A DNA stretch of 64,000 nucleotides from positions 124,001-188,000 of the forward strand of contig JARBJD010000048.1 in NCBI GenBank assembly GCA_033064195.1, in the 5' to 3' direction. Of the stretch, positions 43,701 to 52,600 are shown one piece after another (the first letter of the stretch is position 1; the number at the start of each line of letters is the position of its first letter). The notes under the pieces are model-generated. The model saw only the letters and a list, made by a program, of their open reading frames with translations, searched no databases and had not been told where the DNA came from. Both the position numbers and the translations under genes were made by a program. Source of the DNA: Blattamonas nauphoetae (Eukaryota > Preaxostyla > Oxymonadida).

Positions 43701-46700
43701 GCATTGACATTCGTGCGATTGCGGAGATCGCTTCTGATTGCGTGATCAGCTCCACGAAGGGTGACACACTCACAAAAGAGATTTGTGACCTCATTCTTTT
43801 GATCGCAGCTTTCGTTTTCATCCCCATCAGAGAATAAACTGCACTGAGATGTGTGCGTGGTCCGTTCTCTTTCTTGTAATCTGGGAGAACTGGAACAAGT
43901 GCTGTCATGTCGTCCCAAGCGGCGTTCAGAGCGTTTTCGAACAATATCCGTTCAGTATTAAAGCTCATCATTTGACTGTGATTCGAGTCAGCTACTTCCG
44001 CCAACTCTTTGATCTTCTCGCTTTTCAGAACTCCATCCCACAAGAACGACAGTCCTCTGTTCGTCCGAGCGTCTGTCGATGTTAGCCAACGAGGCGATGG
44101 CCCGAATATCGACGAACGAGCTACGTTCAGAGAACTTGCGGTCTTCTCAGTTTCAGAATCATGTGATGCTGCTCCTTCCGCTGCCTCGAATAGCAGCTCT
44201 GTCGATGCCCACAGCAGAAGATAAACACCAAACTGTTTGTTCATGAATTGGTTGAATGGTTGATGTTCATCATCCATTGTGTGATATCTCGCCAGGAAGT
44301 CGGGAGGGATTTGAACAACATCATTTGACAAAGTCACAAAAGTCCTCGGAGAGAGCACAGACAGCGAGTCTCCCATCTTCCGCAGTGTGATAGTCCCACT
44401 TTCCAAGGCGGCTTCTTCATTTGGCATTCTCTCAAGAAACTCTTCGCGCTTCAATCCAAAATTCTGCTGCGAAAGAAGACCAGTCATGTTCATGAAGTCC
44501 ACAAACGAGCGATGAACAACTTCTCCAGGATTCCATTCTTCCATGAACTCAGTGAAGAATTGTTTGGCATAAAATGTCTCGTCGAAAGGAAGATCTTCCT
44601 CCATTTCGAGGAACCAGAGCAGATTTCGAGCGAAGAGAGCAATCGACATTTGTTCCAGGCGATTCTGAGATGTGGATCCGATTTGGAGTGTTCGAGGGAG
44701 TTCAAGAGTTCTCAGAGACATCACATTTAAGTCTGGTTTTGTCCCTTCACTGTCCCTTCCGTTGGTTGGTCGACATTCCTTTGCGCTGAAATAAGTTGAG
44801 AAGATGTTCAAGTCATTCACATAATCAGTATCAATCTCATCATCGTCAAGAACAGCACGATAAATGAAGTATTCAGCATTTCTCTGAAAATGACTATTGT
44901 GTGTTACGTAGACAGCGTCCAACAGTTCCCCAAGTCTTTCGCAGTGAGACATGATTTCGTGTCGAGAGATTCCGGCGTCGATCAGATACAAAATCATGTT
45001 CATCATCGAACGAACAATGGCAATCCATTTTGTTTTGTCAACTTTATCGTTTTCATCCTTATGAGCAGTGAAGAATTCTTTAATGATTTCGTTCACATTC
45101 GTCAGAATCGATGATGTCACTGTGTCCACCACCCTTTCTCCAAGTTGCATCTTTCTCGTCGGTGAGTCCTCGTCATCACCTTCATCTACATCATCATCGC
45201 GAACAGCTGGTACGATTTCCAGCTTCGCCACCCTCTTCACAAGATCAGGACAAGGTTTTCCGGATTTTTCCACCCTCCGCAGATGACGATTGCTGGTCGT
45301 GTAAACAACGGTCAGTAACTTGCTCAGACTTCCACATTGTTCCATGATACACTTTCTCGACATTCCAGCGTCGATCAGGAATAAAATCGTGTTCATCATC
45401 GAGCGGATAATGGCCAGCCATTGTGGTTCGACAACTTTATTCTTGCGGAATTTTTGAATGTCAAAGAATTCGTCGATGATTTTATTCAAATTGGCCAGAA
45501 TCGATGTTGTCACTGTATCCATCACCCTTTCTTCAAGTGTGGTCTCACTCGTCGTTGAGCCTTCGTTGTTGGTCTTTCTTACAATTCCTGGGGTTGTCAT
45601 CAAATCAAGGAGTGTCTTCGTTGCTTCTGCGACCCATTTACTCAACCCAGTATCTCTCATATTTCTGCGAAATACTTGTTCTCGCTCGACAATCAAATTC
45701 GCAGGAGGCTCTTCTGGTCGTTCGGAGAGACCCTTCAGGATCGAGTGAGGAGTCACAAGAATATTCATGTTTCGAGCGATGAAGAAGAAGCGATCCATCA
45801 GAAGCACGGATGAGAGTCGATCTCGAATAACTTCGATCTCTTTCGTCACAGATTCAAGTCTCGCATCCACTGTCTCGTATTTGGGATCCACAATCGTAGT
45901 CAGAAGATCACACGCAACACGTGCCATCTTTGTTTTGGAGAAACCCAAATTGGATGTCGCTGAGCTTGGAGGGTTCGTGTCCGTTTGTGAGAATCGGAGA
46001 TACTGAACTAGCTCCTGAACAATGAACAGCAACTGTGCAGGTTTCGGCTCAGTTGATTCGGCATGAAGATAGGCGAGGCTGTTTCGGAGACGGGTGTCTG
46101 CATCCCTTTCATCAGCTGTTGGGAGAACGAAGAGAGAGTGGAGAACGTGTTTGTGGGAATTGTAAAGAGGAGGAGTGGTGATCATGTCGATCAACTTGTC
46201 GAACAGGCGTGTTCTCTTTTCTTTGTCATCCAATCCGACAAGTTTAGAGATCTCCTCCACTTCATCTCGCACATTCAGGCGATTCGCAACTTCAACGATG
46301 TCTGGTTCGTCAAAGTGTTTCTTCAGCGTCTCAAGTTGTGGAGTGAGCGAGTCTGTCGAGATCCTTTGATCAGTCAGTGCCGTGTTCTTGATCGTGTCAG
46401 ACAATGACTCAATGTCGGGTCGGAGATCAGGAGGTGGCGGTGTGAACGACATCGCAAGGTTGAATAGGGCTTCTGATTCCTCTGGTTCCTCTGTCTGATT
46501 CCGTTCTGTATTGATTTTGGACTCAATTTCGTTCAATTCAGAGAGTACGAGTGCGTGTATCAATTGTTTGATGTACAATGTTTGAGTTTTGTCTATCTCG
46601 GAGTGGTCAATGAGTCGGTCCATCAACCAGTCGATGATCGCGAGGACACGATCTTTGTCAGTCTGAAGATCTCGAAATTCCATGATCGTTCGACACAGTG

Positions 46701-48396
46701 ACCTGGAGAACGGGTCGAAGTCTGTCTGACGTCCAAGATGATCTTTGACGAGAGTTTCAATTGACTCTGGAGTGTCTTGTAGTTGTGAAATGCGCTGGAT
46801 TGTGTGAATTCCTTCAGGCGTTTTGTCGATTTTTTCGATTTTAGCTGTCAGCGTTTTGATGGCAGATTCCCAATTGAGGCGACGGGGAGTGGATGGTGTA
46901 GCGTCTTCATCTGGGGGTGATATTGACCTTGTTCTCATTGTGAAAACATCGTTCAAGAAGGCGTTGATGGAGTTGTGGAATCTATGTCCTTTTGTGCCAG
47001 TTAAGAGGTGTGTGATAAAGATGTTCGAAAATCCGTTCAATCTGGCCGACGAATCAGCTTCGAATTTCGCAATTGCCTTCAGAAGGGTTTTGGCGAATTC
47101 TTGTTGTGATGGTGTGGCTACATCGATTGATGGTTTGGATAGTTGTCTTGCTCTCTCAACTTTGTCTTTCTCGATGAAAAGGAGAATCTTCTGTTCTTCT
47201 TTTCGAAGTTCCATGTCCTCAGGGGAGATCAGGGAGAACGGCACAGTGGGAGTGCATGCCACCATCACAACTGCATCCTCCGCCAGTGAGAACGTGGGCA
47301 GGCGGAAGATGTGACAAATTTGACCCTTTTTAAGCGATGGACGCAGCAGTTGCTTCTGACCTGAAGGGGAGGATGATTTCTGATCGAGAATGGGGAGTCG
47401 GTTCTGATCAGGAGAGGTGAAGATGATGTAGAGATGGTTGTCTTTGATGTCTTCGGGAGGGGGGCTATCATCGTGGATGTGGATGGAGAGTAAGTTATAC
47501 CTGTCGTCACCAGATTCGTATTCTGAAAAAATGACTTCTCCATCAGTTCCAATAACGTGTTTGAAATCTTGTGGGTTTTTTTCTCCTTTGATGCCTTTTC
47601 GATAGTGGAAGTTGAGGGAACGATCAGATAATGAGCTCATCAGAATCAGCATCAACGACGTTTTTCCGATTCCTTGGTCACCAGTAATATAGAAGATGCC
47701 ACCGGGATGCGAGGGGCGTTGATTGGTGGCGAAGTATCGGTCGATGAACTTCAACACAGGATGGAGGATGATGTTGTAGGAGGGACGGAAGATCAGCGGA
47801 GCTGAGAGGATATATCTTTCATTCTTGAGCCAACTCTTCGAAAACAGGATATGGCCATCTTTGAGCAACAAGAAATCTTTGATATGGTCACTAAGACGAG
47901 TCTTCCAGCCTGGGGAGTATTGTTGGAAAACTGGCTTGATCAAGTAGATTGTTTGAGATTGAGCTTTGATGATGTCTTCATTGGCTTGTTTGCGCTGATC
48001 TAGTTTTTGTTTCTCAATTGTCTCCTCTTTTTCGCGCTGTTCTCGCCTGGCTTTCTCTTCCAATGCTTCTTTTTCACGCTGTTCATGTTTGGCTTTCTCT
48101 TCCAATGCTTCTTTTTCACGCTGTTCATGTATGATGGCCTGATTTTGATTCTGAATTATCAGCTGTTGGTGCTTGCTAACCTCTTTGTATATCCGAATCT
48201 CTGATACATCTCTATCCAGTATTGGTTGGCAGAGTTGGACCCACCGCGTTTCGGCTTCATAGTACTCTTCATCTTTCTCCTTTTGTTCGAGCTCAAAAGA
48301 GACTTTTAGCTTGTTGATTTCGTAAAGTTCATGGATATGGGGTTTGATGATTTCTTCAATTTGTTGGTCAGTGAGAGGGGGACGATTTTCGCTCAT
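40792..48396 (-). CDS. Giant P-loop NTPase, array copy C (2,534 codons)
   Basis: Starts MSENRPPLTDQQIEEIIKPH. Residues about 110-160 hold two and a half 16-residue repeats (EQREKEALEEKAKH type). The P-loop is FYITGDQGIGKTS at residue 239 (DNA 47682 downward). Then come LLSIHIHDDSPPP, LYIIFTSPDQNR, a short Ser-rich insert (DQKSSSPSGQK) and CHIFRLPTFSLAED. The helical region carries two paralogous versions of one module in tandem (45.56-44.79 kb). Conserved late motifs follow: LRIPLHSFVLAKYGFSDSIP and TPLFVFVVDEDLADHSSLPM. The frame stops near the C-terminus, at VALIR, before the conserved last 120 residues. The core is intact, so the product could still be functional. Confidence 0.8.
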   Translation of the reverse strand: MSENRPPLTDQQIEEIIKPHIHELYEINKLKVSFELEQKEKDEEYYEAETRWVQLCQPILDRDVSEIRIYKEVSKHQQLIIQNQNQAIIHEQREKEALEEKAKHEQREKEALEEKARREQREKEETIEKQKLDQRKQANEDIIKAQSQTIYLIKPVFQQYSPGWKTRLSDHIKDFLLLKDGHILFSKSWLKNERYILSAPLIFRPSYNIILHPVLKFIDRYFATNQRPSHPGGIFYITGDQGIGKTSLMLILMSSLSDRSLNFHYRKGIKGEKNPQDFKHVIGTDGEVIFSEYESGDDRYNLLSIHIHDDSPPPEDIKDNHLYIIFTSPDQNRLPILDQKSSSPSGQKQLLRPSLKKGQICHIFRLPTFSLAEDAVVMVACTPTVPFSLISPEDMELRKEEQKILLFIEKDKVERARQLSKPSIDVATPSQQEFAKTLLKAIAKFEADSSARLNGFSNIFITHLLTGTKGHRFHNSINAFLNDVFTMRTRSISPPDEDATPSTPRRLNWESAIKTLTAKIEKIDKTPEGIHTIQRISQLQDTPESIETLVKDHLGRQTDFDPFSRSLCRTIMEFRDLQTDKDRVLAIIDWLMDRLIDHSEIDKTQTLYIKQLIHALVLSELNEIESKINTERNQTEEPEESEALFNLAMSFTPPPPDLRPDIESLSDTIKNTALTDQRISTDSLTPQLETLKKHFDEPDIVEVANRLNVRDEVEEISKLVGLDDKEKRTRLFDKLIDMITTPPLYNSHKHVLHSLFVLPTADERDADTRLRNSLAYLHAESTEPKPAQLLFIVQELVQYLRFSQTDTNPPSSATSNLGFSKTKMARVACDLLTTIVDPKYETVDARLESVTKEIEVIRDRLSSVLLMDRFFFIARNMNILVTPHSILKGLSERPEEPPANLIVEREQVFRRNMRDTGLSKWVAEATKTLLDLMTTPGIVRKTNNEGSTTSETTLEERVMDTVTTSILANLNKIIDEFFDIQKFRKNKVVEPQWLAIIRSMMNTILFLIDAGMSRKCIMEQCGSLSKLLTVVYTTSNRHLRRVEKSGKPCPDLVKRVAKLEIVPAVRDDDVDEGDDEDSPTRKMQLGERVVDTVTSSILTNVNEIIKEFFTAHKDENDKVDKTKWIAIVRSMMNMILYLIDAGISRHEIMSHCERLGELLDAVYVTHNSHFQRNAEYFIYRAVLDDDEIDTDYVNDLNIFSTYFSAKECRPTNGRDSEGTKPDLNVMSLRTLELPRTLQIGSTSQNRLEQMSIALFARNLLWFLEMEEDLPFDETFYAKQFFTEFMEEWNPGEVVHRSFVDFMNMTGLLSQQNFGLKREEFLERMPNEEAALESGTITLRKMGDSLSVLSPRTFVTLSNDVVQIPPDFLARYHTMDDEHQPFNQFMNKQFGVYLLLWASTELLFEAAEGAASHDSETEKTASSLNVARSSIFGPSPRWLTSTDARTNRGLSFLWDGVLKSEKIKELAEVADSNHSQMMSFNTERILFENALNAAWDDMTALVPVLPDYKKENGPRTHLSAVYSLMGMKTKAAIKRMRSQISFVSVSPFVELITQSEAISAIARMSMPMEYKRFRKHQTAKRIDNLPDCLEMPQVFISFLLGFPTPINLNSVNTSIHNELVHSNEEKHFSSYSPVLETKTKTIGSMPMLAFPKLSNRSVHGSTHPQTLSETKRGETDFFAEDLQDLRGEKLAGLDALIVSRGCDGTHETIFMPIHATKRIARSEMEDGILLIQKLLFQVMCHLEPSERIVALFNSPTKPKRRDCRSQKEATFPSQTGILGFRLVSSFLKFEENALKHMPSILRHRDHPLVTTRTSPHSTMTTRDITDTLLANVGHYPPFSTEFDPWTTSLPPVSNPTDHCLTLPFRWNGLHELIQKSSTDGSTCDANSPQFTEEDKTAKDWFDRMIRVTMQELNRIGVSPADLGEAETERVIAFSSFVLCTAISCRRNELLDSSSVPTTSANDTRFVKLVQSIVGPLDSETLECLLPTVNEQPSPTIDSIRNERFRSLDKLCRHPCIEARLHTVTRVMSNHAMNRIRNPAQEYLSVLQSEKDGGEFRVPARNTLSAILHCGTVLLDNISPLPDIDTSPTLDHVLPLLTSSPLPPNQTAPQLSTHPSHSPIVSEPPPRSKPLRIPLHSFVLAKYGFSDSIPALFKLTQDQVNEEVTDVTPAPLSRWHPRRVVIDPSLFPQHIPQVESLSLFTSFIHRLFDNAFIAVTTSLSTEIADLPLDEPFLLSQIRKIEGVQPNPTLLFMKSGRDFFTSPNASCLNGVDTTTKSLPFPITFSTGYKETDLREEMKQVFEPLTRLLPDNFPTGRPSLVHVDTEGKQKQNKTSSSTKEAEDRARGIVDSVILRMGATSRTPLFVFVVDEDLADHSSLPMSLHSSDGSVGCGMMRQRSLADVLWILFLTRISREVMALPLNTSIGSSDLSNFVIPFLYNSLVDAKLLQRGFYESSVHSVLNTLISQTVNHHLDDPDMIPSVGLELLVSAYPHLTDETQILLLSRLLMACPSHQNGRLRLDVLVNHPSPEIGLVALIR
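44790..45560 (-). repeat. Tandem pair of paralogous modules within copy C
   Basis: The 5' member (about 45560-45175) reads LEERVMDTVTTSILANLNKI with KFRKNKVVEPQWLAI and matches copy A. The 3' member (about 45170-44790) reads RKMQLGERVVDTVTSSILTN with HKDENDKVDKTKWIAIVRS and matches copy B. Other copies have one module here. Confidence 0.75.
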
Positions 48397-48432
48397 AGAA
48401 TCAACTAATCTTGTAGATGACAGTGACTTGAA

Positions 48433-48451
48433 GCGAGATCAAGCCCATACT
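48433..48451 (-). promoter_or_regulatory. Conserved upstream box of copy C
   Basis: Coding strand AGTATGGGCTTGATCTCGC, 37-55 bp before the ATG, within a block of about 460 bp that is identical to the one upstream of copy D. Confidence 0.45.
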
Positions 48452-48690
48452 TCCTCCAGCCAATCGCAAGTCATTTCGAACATTCAAAAACCATTCTGCA
48501 ACCAAAAAATCCAATGAAGACGAACAATGCTAACGTTTTCACCCGTAGAAGCCCCGATTGAACCCCGTTTCTTCCTCGAACGACTCTCATCAAAGAACAC
48601 TCTCCTGGACCTGTATGGAATCATATTTTTCTCATCGCAAATCACTTCTGCTTTCTCTCTTCTCCATCTGCCATTCTTGCGACTGATCTG

Positions 48691-48984
48691 TCATGCATAA
48701 TTGAAGCGAACTCCGATATTCTCGTTGGTCACAATCTCAGTTCCACAAGAACCACATCGGTCGTGGATTTCTGACTATCCACAGAGATGACTTGAAACTG
48801 AAGCGAACTCGTCAGGACACAGTGGCAGTTTGCAGAACATGCACAAATCGGCAAGACATGATTCCTGATCAAATTGAGCGATCATGAACCAACGTTCAAG
48901 ACACGCTTCCTCGGCACTATTGCATATGCCACGCAGAATGTTGATTTCAGCATTCTGCCTGACAACCGGGTCCAGATTGGACAC
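48691..48984 (-). CDS. Zinc-finger-like last exons in spacer C (uncertain)
   Basis: The frame reads INILRGICNSAEEACLERWF, then CLADLCMFCKLPLCPDE. With a 38-bp GT-AG intron at 48771-48808 it continues IHDRCGSCGTEIVTNENIGV to a TGA at 48691. Paired CxxC motifs suggest a zinc-binding fold. No start codon is found in frame, so upstream exons are missing or the gene is a relic. Confidence 0.3.
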
Positions 48985-49194
48985 TTCTGCTGTCTCTGTC
49001 TCTTGCCCTCAAATTGCATGTTTGAAACTGTTTGTTTCTCGTATTTCAAGTTAATTCAAACGTGTCCCTCACTCTCTTTCCCAGAGTCTGACCCAATCCA
49101 TTCTTGGACTGGGAAGATTCTCAACAAGACTCGATTCCTTGCGACTTTCCGATCCATCTGTCTCTTGTTTCTTTGATGTGTGATGAATGTCGTA

Positions 49195-49620
49195 TGTTGC
49201 ATAAACTTGCCAAAAAAGCGAAGACCCTTCTATCTGGAATGATGGAGCACCAAGGGACGTCATCACAACCAATCGCGCAAACCTCACAATCTGAACAGTC
49301 CCCCAACACCCACCATCCACCCCAGCCCATCTTCCCTCCCTTCGCATCCTCTACCTCGTGTCTCACGAAACGAACACTCGCAAATGGAGATGAGGCCAAC
49401 TTGATGCAATCGACGAACATCGAAAGGTCCAGTGATGGCTGCCACATTTGCGAATAAGCTACATGACGAGAAGGGGGACGAGAACGGATGGCCGAAGCAG
49501 ACCCGCCGAAACAAAAACACTGGCGTCCTCCGTTTTGGACTTTTGTGTCGATTATTGTGCCATTGAATGGTCTTTTCTTTCTGCATTTTGTGAAAAGTCT
49601 CGAAAATATTTGGATTAATC
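49195..49620 (+). pseudogene. Plus-strand Cys-rich spacer gene relic (spacer C)
   Basis: Homologous to 31136-31597 (MLHKLAKKAKTLLSGMMEHQ, CHICE, HWRPPFWTFVSIIVPLN). It has small differences that change the possible splice acceptor, so this copy is probably decayed. Confidence 0.3.
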
Positions 49621-49672
49621 CCAATGAAGAAAGGTGTTAGTGAGGTGGATGAGTCGGACTGTCGGGTTAATC

Positions 49673-52600
49673 TTAGAGATAATAACGAACATCATTGATC
49701 AGACCAACTACGCGCGAGACATATTCCGAGCGTAGGTGGCTAAGAGTGGCGTAAGCTTTGCTACACTCAATACCCTCATGTTTGAGCGCTGTAAGTTGTG
49801 GTCTGCACTCGACCTTGAAGAACATCGATTTTGGTGTCAGTTTCACGAGTACTTCGACAGCTTCGAACAGCTTGGTGATGAGGTCGTCTTTTGGATCCTC
49901 TTGTTCGATGAGGAGAGAGTATGCACGCAGCAGGTTTGGAGTTATATTTGCTGATGAGTAACCATAATTCTCAAACTTTTGTTGAATTGGTATGTTCTTT
50001 TCTGCATCATCAATGATTCTGTTTTTCAGAATCTGGAACCAGCGAATCAGAGAGACCCGTCTGATTTTGGGTGAAGGGTGATTGATAAGAGTATCCAATC
50101 GTGACTTGTTGTCTGCTTGATCGTCAGGATCTTCTGATGGTACCTTGGCTGCTCTGGCTGGAGCTTTTGATTGCGACTTGGCTGCTCTGGCGGGAGCTTT
50201 TAACTGTGACTTGGCTGATCTGGTGGGAGTTTTCGTTTGTGACTTGCTGTCTGCTTGATCGCCAGGATCTTCTGATGGTGACTTTTCATCTTTAACAGCA
50301 GGGCAAATCATGAAAAGACGAGTAAGAAGAAGGGACAGCGCTTCGTCTTCCACGTTCGGATACGCCGATTCGAGAAGTTTAAGACCGAAAGATGAGATCT
50401 TGGCGTTATCGTCGAGATCTGGGTCGGTAACACGAGAGATGAGGATGTTGAGTATCTTTATAACGAAATCTGGATAGTCAAGATTGAAGATTGTATCTTG
50501 GTACAGTAAGATTTGGTCTGTACGTGAGAATATTTTATCAGGATCTGTGTTGGGAGGGTCTATGAGTACAATGTCTCCGACTTCGATGAGAGTGTTGGCA
50601 TGGAATAGGACGACAGAGTTCTTGAAGCCAGCATAGTTGATGGAAGTGTTGAGAGGGAGAGCCATCACTTCACGCGAGATTCGAGTCAGAAACAGGATCC
50701 ACAGAACATCTGCAAGACTCCTCTGTCTCATCATCCCACAATCAACACTCCCGTCGGACCAACGAAGAGACATAGGTAGACTCGAGTGGTCAGCCAGATC
50801 CTCGTCAACAACAAACACGAAGAGAGGTGTCTTTGATGTTGTCCCCGTTTCCCGAATCGCTGAGTTCACAACTTTTCGAGCTCTGTTTTCCGCTTCTTTC
50901 GTCGAAGATGAAGTCTTCCGAAGTTCCTGCGTTCCTTCATTGTTAACACGCCTGATTGATGGACGCCCAGTCGGGAAGTGATCGGGCAGAAGGCGTGTCA
51001 ATGGTTCGAACACTTGCTTCATTTCTTCTCGCAGATCTGTTTCCTTATATCCAGTGCTGAACGGAATCGGGAAGGCGCGAGATGCTGTCGTCGTGTCCAC
51101 ACCATCCAAACAAGGCGCGTTCGGTGAAGTGAAGAAATAACTCCCAGATTTCACAAACAAGAGTGTCGGTTGAGGTCTGACTTCACGAATTGTGTTGACG
51201 GCTGCAATGATGCTCTTACATTTTTGGGACGAGAGGCCTGATTTTTCGAGAGACGACAGAATTTTAGGGAGGAGGGGGAAAATGGTGGAAGCTTGTTCGG
51301 ATTTTAGAATGGATCTGATTTCGGTTAGAAGTTCCTGAAGGTCTGTGTTGTTGTTGCGAGTGGCGGTGTGGAGGATTTCTCCGATCTTCTGAATTTCAGC
51401 GAGAAGGATTCCGTCGTCAAGTGGAATGTCGGCAATCTCTGTTGACAGAGATGTCGTCACAGGAATGAAGGCATTGTCGAACAGGCGATGGATGAAAGAG
51501 GTGAACAATGACAACGACTTCACTGGCGAAAGGCGTTGAGGGAAGAGCGACGGATCAACCACGACTCGACGCGGGTGCCATCGACTCAGTGGCGCTGGTG
51601 TCACATCTGTCACTTCTTTCTGCACTTGATCTTGTGTGAGCTCGCACAGAGCAGGAATCAAATCAGAGAAGCCGTATTTCGCCAGAACGAACGAATGAAG
51701 AGGAATTCGCAGTGTTTTTGAACGAGGCAGTGGTTCGGAGGTTGTTGGGGCGAGTTGGGATGAGGAGAGATGTTCCCCTGTTTGGTTGAGATCATTGGTA
51801 GGACGCGGTGGTTCGGAGACGATTTGGGGGGGTGGGGGAGGAGTGGAAAGTTGGGGCGCAGTTTGGTGTGGAGGGAGAGAAGAAGGGAGTAGTGGCTGAC
51901 CTTGTCTCATTGTTGTAGTTGCGCCGATGTGTGGGAGGGGAGAGACGTTGTCCAGAAGAACTGTTCCACAGTGCAGAATCGCTGAAAGGTTGTTTCGGGC
52001 TGGAACACGGAACACTCCTCCATCTTTCTCACTCTGAAGCACGGAGAGGCATCCCTGGGCGGGAGGCCTGATTCGCTTCATCGCGTGGTTCGACATGATC
52101 CGTGTAACAGTGTACAGTCTTGCTTCGACGCATGGATGTCTACACAGTCTGTCCAAGCATCTCAGACGCTTGTCACGGAAGGAATCAATTGATGTTGATC
52201 GTTGGTCACTGATTGACGGAAGAAGGCATTTGAGAGTTACGGAGTCGAGTGGTCCAACGATTGATTGAGCAAGCTTGACGAATTGCGCGTCATCTTCACT
52301 TGTGGTGGATATCGATGTCGAATCCAAGGGTTCGGTTCTTCGACACGAGATGGCTGTGAACAGTACGAAGCTTGAGAATGCGTTGACTCTCTCAGCTTCT
52401 GACTCACCCAGGTCAGCGGGACTGACCCCGATTCGATTCAGGTCCTGTATCGTGACGCGAACCATTCGATCCTGCCAATCCTTCGCTTTCTTGTCATCCT
52501 TCGCTTTCTCGTCATCCTCCTCTTTCTCTTCATCCTCCTCTTTCTCTTCATCCTCCTCTTTCTCTTCATCCTCCTCTTTCTCTTCATCCTCCTCTTTCTC

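Larger units (their letters stand above)
48397..49672. other. Array spacer, long type, between copies C and D
   Basis: This 1.28-kb spacer is nearly identical to 58505-59755. It holds, left to right, the promoter-side block, a minus-strand zinc-finger-like frame, and the plus-strand Cys-rich coding relic (about 49195-49620). Confidence 0.75.
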
